From: Vulcanimicrobiota bacterium
GTDB lineage: Bacteria > Vulcanimicrobiota > Xenobia > Xenobiales > JADMJV01
DNA length: 33,537 nt
Direction: 5' to 3'
Assembly: GCA_022842865.1 (NCBI GenBank)
Contig: JALHOV010000007.1
Coordinates: 1 to 33,537, forward strand
Shown here: piece by piece, positions 9,295-18,459 of the stretch
Layout: each line of letters starts with the position of its first letter
Numbering within the stretch: the stretch's first letter is position 1
Notes under the pieces: generated by a model
Seen by the model: the letters and a program-made list of their open reading frames with translations, nothing else
Database searches by the model: none
What the model was told of the DNA's origin: nothing
Position numbers and translations under genes: made by a program

Positions 9295-11690
9295 GCAGCC
9301 TCCGCCGGCGGCGTGGTCAATAGACGAACTTCAAACTCCGTACCCTGACCGACGTGAGATTGCACTTTGATGGTGCCCCCGTGTTGCTGAATCAACTGCG
9401 ATGTGACAGAGAGGCCCAATCCAGTGCCTTTGCCGACGTCTTTGGTGGTGAAGAAGGGATCGAAAATGCGCTCCAGCACTTCGGGGGCGATGCCCGTTCC
9501 CTGATCGCGCACCTTCACCCAAACGCCATCCTCCCAACAACCGGTGGACATCAGAATCTTTCGCCCGACCGCTCCGGGCGACAACATTGCGTCGCGCGCA
9601 TTGAGGATCAGATTGGTCAAGACTTGCTGCAGTTCGTTGGCGTTGGCCAAAATCGGCGGAACCTCCGCAAGTTGCTGGATCACCTCCACATTGTCGAGAC
9701 GGAGCTGATGACCCACCATCTGGAGCGTGTCTTCAATGACCTGATTGATGCTGGTTTCCCGCCAACCGGTGCGCGCATCGCGGGAATAGAAAAGCAGTTT
9801 GGACACGATTTCCTTCATCTGCCCCACCGCCTTGGTGGCTCGCTGCAGGCGCTGAATGGCTCGCTCCGGCTTGGTCTCCAGGTTCATCTGAGCCGCTTCG
9901 ATGGCCAAAGCAACGGCTCCCAAGGGGGTATTTAGCTCGTGGGCCACACCGCCGGCCAGTTGGCCGACGGCCGCCATTTTGCTCGACTGCATCAGTTGAG
10001 CCTGGGAATCGCGTAAGGCCGCGTGGGTTTTCTGTAGCTCCACGAAAAGCCTGGCGCTCACAATAGCGCCTCCCAACTGGTAGCTGAGCACCGCCAAAAT
10101 GTCTTGATCCTCTCGAGTGAACGGCTTGTCCTTGCGTTCCAGCACCAGCGCTCCCTGAGAACCCGCCTCGCTGAGCAGCGGCACCCCCAGCCGGTGGGGG
10201 TTTTCCAATAGCAAAGGTAAGCCTTGCTCGGTCACTTTGGCGGCCAGGGCCTCCAGCGCGTGCCGGTCGCCATCTCCCAAGAAGACCACAAGATCGGCGG
10301 AGCGTCCGAGATAACCCTGGTGGGAAATGACCGGCTCCAGGATCTCGGCAGCACGTTCCAGCATCGCCTGCGCGTCGCGCAGACGAATCAATTGGGTCAC
10401 GCCATCGATGACCAGCGCCAATCTTTGCACCAGGGCCTCATTCCGGGCGGCCGTGGCCGCCTCGCGCTGCAAGGAAGTCTGCAACGTTTGATACCAGGCG
10501 GCGGCATCTAAAGCCAAAACCGAATGGCGCGCAAGCACTTCGAGAAAATGCAGGTCTTCCTCGCCAAGTTCGCGGAGAAATTCATTGCCCAGGTAAAATC
10601 CGCCGCGGCCCGGCAAGGGCAGGGCCACCGACCACAGGTCGTCGGGGAAAAGACGATTGGGCGAGGCATTGGTGCCCTTCTCCTGCTTCAAACGCCCGGT
10701 CCGGACCGCTTCTTCCACAATAGGCTCGGTTCGCTGCGTCAATTGCGCCGAAGCGATTCGCTCGGCGTGCGGGGTGGCCCACGAAATGGGCACCAGGCCA
10801 CCTTTCTCCTGCCAGAAGAGCACCACGTTGGTGATGGTGAAGCGAGCCTGCAGCCGCTTCACGATCATCTCTCCCACGGCCTGAAAAGCCAATCGCTGCG
10901 GAATGGATTCGAGCATCTCGTCCACCAGCTGGTAGGTCTGCAGACGCACCTCCAGTTCTGCCGCTGTCAGCCGCTGCTTGTGCCCTTCGGCTTGCAGACC
11001 TTGCTCGCGCCGATCCAGCCCCTTCTCCCTTTGCTGCAGGCCTCGTTGCTGTTGTCGGCCCTGCAGTTCACGTGCTTCGGCGTCCACACCCAGCTGCACC
11101 GAGCGGGAGGTCCCGGCCAAAAGCCAGAGGGCCACTGCCAGCAATATCGGGACGGCTGTCTGGTCGGCCGGCAGAAAGCCGGCTAAAGCGCCCAGCACGC
11201 CAGTGACCAGCCCCACCCGCGTCAACTTGGCGCGCACGCGAGCCCACTCCTGGCCCACTTGCTCGTCCAGGGCCTGCATCAAGAAGGAGGGCTGTAGCCA
11301 CCAGAACAGCCACCACACCAGCGGTCCCGCCAGGGGCTGACCAAAGGCGTGTCCCAAACCGATGCCCAGGGCCACCGGCTGCAGGTCGGCCAGAGCTTCC
11401 AGCAGACTACCGGCGCCAGCCTGAGAGGTCCGTCCAATACGCAGTAGCAAGGAGATCGCCGCGCCAAAGACGCTCAGCCAGGCCTGGTTGGGAAAACGAG
11501 CCGCCAGTCCCAGCCAGAGACCGGCACCGGTGGCGCAAAATCCAAAGCGAGGCAACCTGACCGCCGCCAGCTCGACCAGGAAACCGCAACCGAGCCAGGT
11601 CAGCGCGACCGGGTCGGGCTTCAAGCCGGCCGGCGAGCCCAGCAAGGCCATCCCCACCAGGCTGCCTAGCAGCAAGCCAAACCAGGCCAT
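9291..11690 (-). CDS. Membrane sensor histidine kinase with coiled coil and GAF-like regions
   Basis: H-box GGVAHELNTPLGAV; N-box LTNLILNARDAM; G boxes VRDQGTGIAPEVLERIFDPFFTTKDVGKGTGLGLSV; overlaps the regulator gene by 4 nt. Confidence 0.93.
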   Translation of the reverse strand: MAWFGLLLGSLVGMALLGSPAGLKPDPVALTWLGCGFLVELAAVRLPRFGFCATGAGLWLGLAARFPNQAWLSVFGAAISLLLRIGRTSQAGAGSLLEALADLQPVALGIGLGHAFGQPLAGPLVWWLFWWLQPSFLMQALDEQVGQEWARVRAKLTRVGLVTGVLGALAGFLPADQTAVPILLAVALWLLAGTSRSVQLGVDAEARELQGRQQQRGLQQREKGLDRREQGLQAEGHKQRLTAAELEVRLQTYQLVDEMLESIPQRLAFQAVGEMIVKRLQARFTITNVVLFWQEKGGLVPISWATPHAERIASAQLTQRTEPIVEEAVRTGRLKQEKGTNASPNRLFPDDLWSVALPLPGRGGFYLGNEFLRELGEEDLHFLEVLARHSVLALDAAAWYQTLQTSLQREAATAARNEALVQRLALVIDGVTQLIRLRDAQAMLERAAEILEPVISHQGYLGRSADLVVFLGDGDRHALEALAAKVTEQGLPLLLENPHRLGVPLLSEAGSQGALVLERKDKPFTREDQDILAVLSYQLGGAIVSARLFVELQKTHAALRDSQAQLMQSSKMAAVGQLAGGVAHELNTPLGAVALAIEAAQMNLETKPERAIQRLQRATKAVGQMKEIVSKLLFYSRDARTGWRETSINQVIEDTLQMVGHQLRLDNVEVIQQLAEVPPILANANELQQVLTNLILNARDAMLSPGAVGRKILMSTGCWEDGVWVKVRDQGTGIAPEVLERIFDPFFTTKDVGKGTGLGLSVTSQLIQQHGGTIKVQSHVGQGTEFEVRLLTTPPAEAA

Positions 11691-12898
11691 CAGACGGTCC
11701 CCAACATCTGGTAAATCGGTATAAACAGAGAAATCAGCACGAAGCCAACGAACAGGCCCATCGTGCCGACCAGCAGCGGCTCCAACAGCTGCGTGAAGGT
11801 TTGAATCACCTCGTCCACTTCCAACTCCAACATCTCAGCCGACTTGCGCAAAACCGTCGGCAATGCGCTGGTTTCCTCACCCAGTTCAATGAAGCCGCAA
11901 AGCATCGGCGGAGCGAAGGGAATGGCCCGGAAGCAGCGGGCCAAAGGGTGGCCGTCGTGCAGGTCCTCACAAGCGATATCTAGATAGCGGGCCAGATAAG
12001 GGTTGCCGCTGGCTGTGGAAGCCAGTTTTAACGAAGCGGACACGGTCAATCCTGCTTCCACGCCGGTAGCCAGGGTTCGCGCCGTGCGCACGGCCATGAT
12101 TTTTCCGAAGAAGTCGCGAGTGGGTTTCCACTTCATGAAAGTCTCGTAGAGTTGCACCCGACCGGCCTCGGTTCGCAAGTAGCCGCGCAGCATCCAGCCG
12201 AGCGTAACCAGCAGCCCCAACCCCAAGAGCACCAACGAAGGTTGTTGAAAAACTCGCGTCACCTCAATCAGCAACTGGGTAGGCCAGGGCAACTGCATTC
12301 CCGGGGGAAAAAGCCCGTTGATGAAGCGCGGCAAAATGTGCTGCACCATCAGATAGGCCATGCACAGCGAAAGAGTGGTGACCACCAGTGGATAGGTCAG
12401 AGCGGCACGGACCTTGGCGCGCAATTCCATTTCGCGCTCCAAGTAATCGGACACGTCCAGTACGTTCTGAGGAAGCCGACCGGTCTGTTCGCCCACCTGC
12501 ACCAGCCCCACGTAGAAGGCGTCAAACTCCCCACGCGATTTGCGCATGGCCTGGGAAAGCGAACTACCCTGCTGCACCGAGGTCGAGCAAGTTTGGTAAG
12601 CCCGATACAGCGAGGCTGGCAAAGGCTGCCGCAACAAGATGTCCAGGCTGTTGCTTATGGATACGCCGCTCCTGAGCAATATGGCCAGCTGGCGACAACA
12701 AAGGGCGTGTTCCTGAGCTGTGGCCGGGCGCAGACGTTCCAGCCAGGCCGACCAGGGCAAAGGTGGCTTGAGAAAAATCTTTTGAAGCCCGCGTTGCTCT
12801 AACTGGCGCTGGGCGTGTGCCGGGTCGCTGGCCCAGAGGCGACCGGTGACACTGCGTTTGCTGGAATTGAGACCACGATAACCGTAATAAGGCATCAC
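11690..12898 (-). CDS. Type II secretion/type IV pilus inner-membrane platform protein (GspF/PilC family)
   Basis: CRQLAILLRSGVSISNSLDIL, YVGLVQVGEQTGRLPQNVLDVSDYLE, FIELGEETSALPTVLRKSAEMLELEVDEVIQTFTQLLEPLLV. Confidence 0.93.
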   Translation of the reverse strand: MMPYYGYRGLNSSKRSVTGRLWASDPAHAQRQLEQRGLQKIFLKPPLPWSAWLERLRPATAQEHALCCRQLAILLRSGVSISNSLDILLRQPLPASLYRAYQTCSTSVQQGSSLSQAMRKSRGEFDAFYVGLVQVGEQTGRLPQNVLDVSDYLEREMELRAKVRAALTYPLVVTTLSLCMAYLMVQHILPRFINGLFPPGMQLPWPTQLLIEVTRVFQQPSLVLLGLGLLVTLGWMLRGYLRTEAGRVQLYETFMKWKPTRDFFGKIMAVRTARTLATGVEAGLTVSASLKLASTASGNPYLARYLDIACEDLHDGHPLARCFRAIPFAPPMLCGFIELGEETSALPTVLRKSAEMLELEVDEVIQTFTQLLEPLLVGTMGLFVGFVLISLFIPIYQMLGTV

Positions 12899-13440
12899 AA
12901 TTCCAAACGTTGCGAAACATCGATCTTCTGCAACGCGGGCTTTAAGCAGTCCATGCGTATTCGCAGCAACTTACTGCCATAGTTTTGGCCCGGTGGCTCC
13001 AGCTGCAGCGTAAAGTTACCGATACCTTGGGTGGTCAGGGTGCGCTCGTTGGGTTGAGGCAGGTGGCTGGCGGGCACGCCCGGATGGAAATCCGGCCTGT
13101 AAATGATTCTTCTCAACTCCTGGTTGGCCAAATTCCAGCCCACCACTCGCGGGGAGCCATCCACCGCCGGCAGGCGCAACACCAGGGCGGCCGAATCGGT
13201 GCCCGGCTGGTGAGCGGCAAGGTCCGAAAGATCCGGCAGATAGATTTGTCGAGTCTCCTTCAAATCGACCTGTAGCTGATGCAACAAAGTCAAGTTGGCC
13301 CGAAATTCCCCGTTCTTGTTCATACTCTGGCTGCGACTGCGAATACCCATCACCGCCAGCTCCCCACACAGTGCCAGCGCCAGCACGAAGAGCCCGCCGC
13401 TGATGAGAACTTCCAAAATCGTCATCCCCCTGCGTCTCAC
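12895..13440 (-). CDS. Pseudopilin with type III (class 3) signal peptide
   Basis: MRRRG|MTILEVLISGGLFVLALAL: prepilin peptidase site with Glu at +5. Confidence 0.8.
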   Translation of the reverse strand: MRRRGMTILEVLISGGLFVLALALCGELAVMGIRSRSQSMNKNGEFRANLTLLHQLQVDLKETRQIYLPDLSDLAAHQPGTDSAALVLRLPAVDGSPRVVGWNLANQELRRIIYRPDFHPGVPASHLPQPNERTLTTQGIGNFTLQLEPPGQNYGSKLLRIRMDCLKPALQKIDVSQRLEL

Positions 13441-13820
13441 GGCAGGGACCGGGCTTCCGGCAGACTGGCTCCGGGAGCCACCACCAACCGATGCGAAGCC
13501 AACTCCCGAAAGGCATTGCGAACCACTCCCCGCGAGACGACACTGCCATCGGTGGTCACTTGAACTTCAAAGAAATGAGTGGAACTGCCCAGCGGCACGA
13601 ATTTTGTGACCTGGGCGGCGCCAACATGCAATTCGTGGGTATGGCGTCGCTGATACTCCAGACCGGACAGCGCCAGATCGTAGGCTTGCTGGCGCCGGTC
13701 CTCTTGGGCCGCGAAACGGTAATCGGTTTCGATGAAATTGAGAAAGGTCAGACCGAGAAGGAGGAGGAGGACGGAAAGGGCCAGTACCGTGAGCAAGGCC
13801 ATACCGCGACGCTTCGTCAT
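13437..13820 (-). CDS. Minor pseudopilin, PilX/GspK-like
   Basis: MTKRRG|MALLTVLALSVLLLLLGLTFLNF prepilin-like N-terminus without Glu5; overlaps the next pseudopilin by 4 nt. The ORF track extends to 13844. Confidence 0.65.
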   Translation of the reverse strand: MTKRRGMALLTVLALSVLLLLLGLTFLNFIETDYRFAAQEDRRQQAYDLALSGLEYQRRHTHELHVGAAQVTKFVPLGSSTHFFEVQVTTDGSVVSRGVVRNAFRELASHRLVVAPGASLPEARSLP

Positions 13821-13892
13821 GGGCCAAACGGGTGTACCCCTCATAAATCAGGGGTGCGTCATCTGGGTTAGTAATTCCTGGTAACTATGTTG

Positions 13893-13898
13893 TATACT
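13893..13898 (+). promoter_or_regulatory. Candidate -10 element (TATACT) for a probably leaderless TPR gene
   Basis: TATACT ends 7 nt before ATG 13906; no convincing -35 and no Shine-Dalgarno. Confidence 0.4.
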
Positions 13899-13905
13899 GG
13901 GATGC

Positions 13906-15174
13906 ATGGAGTGGTTACGCAAAACCGTGGCCGTCGGCCAACGGGCCCCCTTTCCCGAAACAATGGGTCCTTCGGAACAAAACGCCAACGAGTCGCTTTT
14001 CAACATTCTGTTGGCTCATTTCGATCTCCATCAAGCTCAGGGCCATCGCAGTTGCGCCCGCGAAGTGCTTGAATTGGCCGAACGCCTGGCCGGCGATCAC
14101 GTCGACCTCCACTACAAGTGGCTACGCAAGTGGGCGAAATGGCTGGAATCCGTGGGGCGGCGCGGCGAGGCCATCGACTTGCTCCAGTCCCACCTGCGAC
14201 GTCTGCGCGGCAAACTTTTCAATCCCAATCGAAATGCGGAAATTCGCATGGAACTGGGAATCATGCTTGACCGTGATGGGCAAAAACCTGAGGCGCTCAA
14301 ATTTTTTAAAGACGCGGCCGCTCGCTATCGCAAGCTCTCCCACACCTACAATCTGGTGGCGGCGCTTTTCAACAGCGCCTCTGTTTTGCACGATCTGAAA
14401 CACTACGCGGAAGCGCTCAAGGTTTGCCGCAAGGCCATCGCGGAAGGCTCCACCGGCTACAAAGACCTGAGCAGCCATATCGCATTGCAGATGGCCAACT
14501 CTTTAGAAGCCCAAAAGCAGACGTTGTCGGCCTGCAATTTTTACCGTCAGGCCGAAGACTTCTACGGCCAGAACGGCAATCGGCGCCAGCAAAGCGACAT
14601 TCTCTATCGCCTCGGTTGGCTGGCCGTGCGCGAAAAGCGTTACTCCGAAGGGGCGCGCTTTCTACGCACCGCCCTGGAACTGAAACGAGAGAACGATTAC
14701 GCAACTGGACTGGCCTGGTATCACTGGTCCCGGGCCGAAGCCTATCGGGCCGGAGGCACTCTGAAGAAAGCGGTCAGTCACTACCGAAGCGCCCTCAATT
14801 TGGCCCTGAACGCCAGTCTCGATGTCGTCGCCGCGCGCTGTCGCGTGGCCCTTTATCAGTTATGCGCCAAGCCGGACCAACCGCTGACGGCCTTCAGCAA
14901 GTATGGCGACGCCAAAGCCGCCGACAGTATCGTGAAGCAAGGTCGCTCCGGGCTCTATCTCGACCACGGTTGCGACGGCTACAACTTGAGCGTTTTTCAC
15001 GAGCCCGGCGACACCCCTCGGGCGACCCTTGACCGGCGCGTGCTGTCTCGACTGGTGCAGGACCTGGAAAAAGTCACGCGAGCCAGTGGTTCGATGCCCG
15101 GCCCCTCGCTGGAGAAACAACGCATCGCTCTGACCCGCTGGATCGAGCGCCAGATCAAGGATCCTGGTCCTTGA
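13906..15174 (+). CDS. TPR-repeat protein
   Basis: Repeated helical pairs, e.g. AEALKVCRKAIAEG, LGWLAVREKRYSEGARFLRTALELK, GTLKKAVSHYRSALNLAL. Confidence 0.75.
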   Translation: MEWLRKTVAVGQRAPFPETMGPSEQNANESLFNILLAHFDLHQAQGHRSCAREVLELAERLAGDHVDLHYKWLRKWAKWLESVGRRGEAIDLLQSHLRRLRGKLFNPNRNAEIRMELGIMLDRDGQKPEALKFFKDAAARYRKLSHTYNLVAALFNSASVLHDLKHYAEALKVCRKAIAEGSTGYKDLSSHIALQMANSLEAQKQTLSACNFYRQAEDFYGQNGNRRQQSDILYRLGWLAVREKRYSEGARFLRTALELKRENDYATGLAWYHWSRAEAYRAGGTLKKAVSHYRSALNLALNASLDVVAARCRVALYQLCAKPDQPLTAFSKYGDAKAADSIVKQGRSGLYLDHGCDGYNLSVFHEPGDTPRATLDRRVLSRLVQDLEKVTRASGSMPGPSLEKQRIALTRWIERQIKDPGP

Positions 15175-15190
15175 CGAATTAATTTCAAGA

Positions 15191-15232
15191 GGAGGGGCGC
15201 AAGCGGCAGCGAAGCGGACCCGCTTATGCGTC
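15191..15232 (+). promoter_or_regulatory. Hairpin spanning the Shine-Dalgarno/start codon of the downstream secreted protein
   Basis: 15198-15206 CGCAAGCGG pairs with 15220-15230 CCGCTTATGCG, leaving the AT of the ATG as a bulge; GGAGGGG lies at 15191-15197. Confidence 0.4.
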
Positions 15233-15882
15233 ATTTCCTTTTTGCCGGATGTCTTAGCCTCGCCCTTGCCTTCAGCGCCACCAGCGCACCGGAAAAATTC
15301 CCCCTGGTCGCCCACGAACGGGAAGCCGTCGAAGGGATGGTCTGGGATTACGGCTCGGTCAATATGGGGACGCAAAGCTTTAACGGCCGGCTAGAAGGCC
15401 TCGGTGCTCCCGGAGTAGCAGCCATCGGATACGACTTCAAAGGGAACTGGGAAGTCTTGGAAGCTCACATCGGCTACGCCAAAAACGTTTCCAAAAACCG
15501 GGCCTGCAAGTTCTCCGTGCTGGCCGATCAGCAAACTCTCTACACCAGCGCAGAAATTCACGGGGGTCAAGAACCAGAGTTCATCCGCGTGCCCATCGAA
15601 GGCAAAAAAGTGGTGCTGCTGCGCATCGAGCCGGTAACTTACGGCGGCACTCTGGGCGCTTGCTTTGCGGAGCCCATGCTCAAGCGTGGATTGACCTTGG
15701 AAGAGAAGGCGACTCCGTATCAGGTGGAAGTCAATGGTGCGCGCGTTCCTTACGACCAGGTCAACGCCCCCACCGCGTTGCCCGTCATGATCCCGATTAG
15801 AGCTGGAGAAACCAGCGTTCAGGTCAAGGTCGTCAACGATCCGCAGTTGCGCAAAGTCAAAATCACCACCACCAGCCCTTAA
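15226..15882 (+). CDS. Secreted protein with NPCBM-like domain
   Basis: Signal peptide MRHFLFAGCLSLALAFSATSA; GNWEVLEAHIGYAKN...CKFSVLADQQTLYTSAEIHGGQEPEFIRVPIEGKKVVLLRIEP resembles NPCBM. Confidence 0.6.
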   Translation: MRHFLFAGCLSLALAFSATSAPEKFPLVAHEREAVEGMVWDYGSVNMGTQSFNGRLEGLGAPGVAAIGYDFKGNWEVLEAHIGYAKNVSKNRACKFSVLADQQTLYTSAEIHGGQEPEFIRVPIEGKKVVLLRIEPVTYGGTLGACFAEPMLKRGLTLEEKATPYQVEVNGARVPYDQVNAPTALPVMIPIRAGETSVQVKVVNDPQLRKVKITTTSP

Positions 15883-16764
15883 GTGGAAGTTCGCGTCGGG
15901 CTTAACGCCCTGATCATCGCGGTCACCCGCGACCAACCCCGCGTCATGACCATCCCCTATACGGAACGGGCCGCGTTGCCTTTCGGCGACTTGGACTCAG
16001 AGGGCGACCGCACCCTGGAACTGGCCCTGCGCCGCTGGGTGCGCCAGCAAACCGAACTCGAACTCGGCTACGTGGAGCAACTTTATTCTTTCGGCGACCG
16101 CGCCCGCGACCGCGTGCCCGGCGTACGCATGATTTCCATCGCCTATCTGGCTCTGGTGCGGGAAGAAGCGATCTCTCCGAAAGTGGCGGCCTCGTGGCGG
16201 AACGTGTACGACTTTCTCCCTTGGGAAGACTGTCGCAAAGGACCGCTCAACGCCCTGAACAAGCAGGTGGCAGGAGCCTTAAACGTTGGGGAGATGGGTC
16301 TGCGCAGCCAGATCACCTTTGGCCTCGAAGGAGCGCCCTGGGACGGAAATCGCGCGCTAGAGCGCTACGAGTTACTCTATGAACTGGGGCTGGTCCAGGA
16401 ATCCGCGAGTGGCGCACCGCACGGCACCGAAAGCGTCTGGGGAGAAGGCATGGCGCTCGATCATCGTCGCATGCTGGCCACCGCGCTGGCGCGTATCCGC
16501 GGTAAGCTACGCTATCGCCCGGTCATTTTTGAAATGCTGCCGGAAGAATTCACCTTGTTGCAACTGCAGAAAGCGGTGGAAGCGCTTTCCGGCGTAGCCG
16601 TCCACAAGCAGAATTTTCGCCGATTGGTGGAGCAAGGCGGACTGGTAGAGGGAACCGGCCAGTTGACCCGCTCCATCGGCCGGCCCGCGGAACTTTTCCG
16701 ATTCCGTCGCGAGGTTTTACGCGAGCGTCCCGCACCAGGAGTCGGCCTCCCTCGACAAATCTGA
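15883..16764 (+). CDS. NrtR-like transcriptional regulator (Nudix-like + winged helix)
   Basis: GTG start after the previous stop; RPVIFEMLPEEFTLLQLQKAVEALSG...VHKQNFRRLVEQGGLVEGTG...GRPAELFRFRRE is NrtR-like; the N-terminal part fits a Nudix-like domain. Confidence 0.75.
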   Translation: MEVRVGLNALIIAVTRDQPRVMTIPYTERAALPFGDLDSEGDRTLELALRRWVRQQTELELGYVEQLYSFGDRARDRVPGVRMISIAYLALVREEAISPKVAASWRNVYDFLPWEDCRKGPLNALNKQVAGALNVGEMGLRSQITFGLEGAPWDGNRALERYELLYELGLVQESASGAPHGTESVWGEGMALDHRRMLATALARIRGKLRYRPVIFEMLPEEFTLLQLQKAVEALSGVAVHKQNFRRLVEQGGLVEGTGQLTRSIGRPAELFRFRREVLRERPAPGVGLPRQI

Positions 16765-16766
16765 GC

Positions 16767-16806
16767 AAAGCAAAAAAGACCGGACTGGGCCGGTCTTTTT
16801 TGCTTT
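16767..16806. terminator. Bidirectional intrinsic terminator between convergent genes
   Basis: AAAGCAAAAAAGACCGG-ACTGGG-CCGGTCTTTTTTGCTTT: 17-bp perfect inverted repeat with A/T tracts on both sides. Confidence 0.93.
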
Positions 16807-16818
16807 TCAGGCTGCTCT

Positions 16819-17316
16819 CTAGGCGGAAACGAGCTGGGTTTCGGCGGCCAGACCACAGGTCTGGTCGAGCACGCACTCCATGTTTTCCACGTCGCAGTCG
16901 GTGACGTAGCTGAGTTCTTGAGCCAGCACTTTGCGGGCCTTCTCGAGCATCGACTGGTCTTTGTGACCGAGCTTTTTGCCGCGGCCAAGGACGCTCAACG
17001 ATTTGACGACTTCGCAAGTTTGAAAAACGTCGCCGCTCTTCATCTTTTCGAGGTTTAAATTGTAGCGCTTGGTATAGTTGCTGGGCAGTTCACAAGAAGC
17101 GCCCTTCAAGAATTCGAGAACCTGGGGAACCTGGCTGGCCTCAATCAGGGGGCGAACCATACAGTTTTTCTGGTCCACGTTAGCCATGATTTGCAAGCGC
17201 TCGAAGGCGAGCACGGCAAAGCGCGTTACGTTTCCGAGGATTTCTTTCTCCTCGATGGACTCGACTACCCCCAACCCGTGTAGTGAATGAATCACTTTAC
17301 TACCTACTCGGAACAT
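16819..17316 (-). CDS. carD: CarD-family transcriptional regulator
   Basis: MFRVGSKVIHSLHGLGVVESIEEKEILG..., NYTKRYNLNLEKMKSGDVFQTCEVVKSL, MLEKARKVLAQELSYV. Confidence 0.88.
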   Translation of the reverse strand: MFRVGSKVIHSLHGLGVVESIEEKEILGNVTRFAVLAFERLQIMANVDQKNCMVRPLIEASQVPQVLEFLKGASCELPSNYTKRYNLNLEKMKSGDVFQTCEVVKSLSVLGRGKKLGHKDQSMLEKARKVLAQELSYVTDCDVENMECVLDQTCGLAAETQLVSA

Positions 17317-17502
17317 GAGACCTCTCTTTCTGGGCGCAGCACATAGGCTTGTGCCCCTGCCCCTCCTCTAACGGGAGATATGCATTGTTTCAATTGCGGT
17401 GTGTTGTTTGCTTGGAGGAGTTGTCTACTTCCCCAAGACCACCATACAGCGGCGACACCCTGTCAAAGGTTAACAGCCTGTTACCGTACCACAAGTAAAG
17501 AC

Positions 17503-18459
17503 TTAATCGACCCGATGTCGCTTGGCGTGATAGGACGAACGAACTAGCGGACCAGACTCCACAAACCGAAATCCTAAGTTGAGGGCAAAATCCCTCAACA
17601 AAGAGAACTCTTCTGGGGACCAATATCGTTCCACCGGAAGGTGCTTCATGGTCGGCCGCATGTACTGACCCACCGTCAAAACATCGGTTTGTTGGGCGCG
17701 GATGTCCGCGATCGTTTTTTCAACTTCTTGGGAACTTTCTCCCAAACCGACCATAATGCCTGACTTGGTCAGCATCCCGGGAAAGTGTTCCAGACGCCAT
17801 TCGTGGGCGCGACGCAGCAATTCCAGCGTTTGTCCGTAGTCGGCCCGGTTGCGCACCCGTTTATAAAGACGGGGAACGGTCTCGGTGTTGTGGTTGAGCA
17901 CGTCCGGGCGAGCGTCGAGGACCCGCTGAAAAGCCTCCCAGTTGCCCTGGAAGTCCGGAATCAGCACTTCAATCTTGGTGTTGGGATTGAGGCTGCGCAC
18001 GGCTTCGATGGTATCAGCGATGTGCTGAGCCCCGCCGTCCGACAGGTCGTCGCGATCGACCGAGGTAATAACCGCGTGGTCGAGACCCATTTGCTGAACG
18101 GCTTCGGCCACATGGCGCGGCTCGTCGGCGTCCAAAGCTTCGGGGCGCCCCGTCTTGACGTTGCAAAAACCGCAGGCGCGGGTGCAGGTGTCGCCCATCA
18201 CCATAAAGGTGGCCGTGCCGTCGCTCCAGCATTCATAGATATTGGGACAGCGAGCTTCTTCGCAGACGGTGTGCAGCTTGAGATTGCCCATCATGCCTTT
18301 GATCTTGCCGAAGCTATCGCTGGTTTGCAGGCGAATGCGCAGCCAATCGGGCCGCCCAGGCTGGTCTTTCCAGTGGGGGTCGCGAGGCTTGGCCAGTTGG
18401 CTGGCCTCCACGCCGATGATGCGCAGAGGAATGTAGGCTTTATCAGGTTGCGACGTCAT
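17503..18459 (-). CDS. lipA: Lipoyl synthase
   Basis: TVCEEARCPNIYECW, FMVMGDTCTRACGFCNVKTGRP (radical SAM CxxxCxxC), NHNTETVPRLYKRVR, KSGIMVGLGE; ATG at 18459. Confidence 0.97.
   Translation of the reverse strand: MTSQPDKAYIPLRIIGVEASQLAKPRDPHWKDQPGRPDWLRIRLQTSDSFGKIKGMMGNLKLHTVCEEARCPNIYECWSDGTATFMVMGDTCTRACGFCNVKTGRPEALDADEPRHVAEAVQQMGLDHAVITSVDRDDLSDGGAQHIADTIEAVRSLNPNTKIEVLIPDFQGNWEAFQRVLDARPDVLNHNTETVPRLYKRVRNRADYGQTLELLRRAHEWRLEHFPGMLTKSGIMVGLGESSQEVEKTIADIRAQQTDVLTVGQYMRPTMKHLPVERYWSPEEFSLLRDFALNLGFRFVESGPLVRSSYHAKRHRVD

Noticed and set aside
17390-17623. 77-aa minus-strand ORF between lipA and carD
   Set aside because: No motif; it overlaps the lipA C-terminal coding region and the carD upstream region, which contains a TTGACA box instead.
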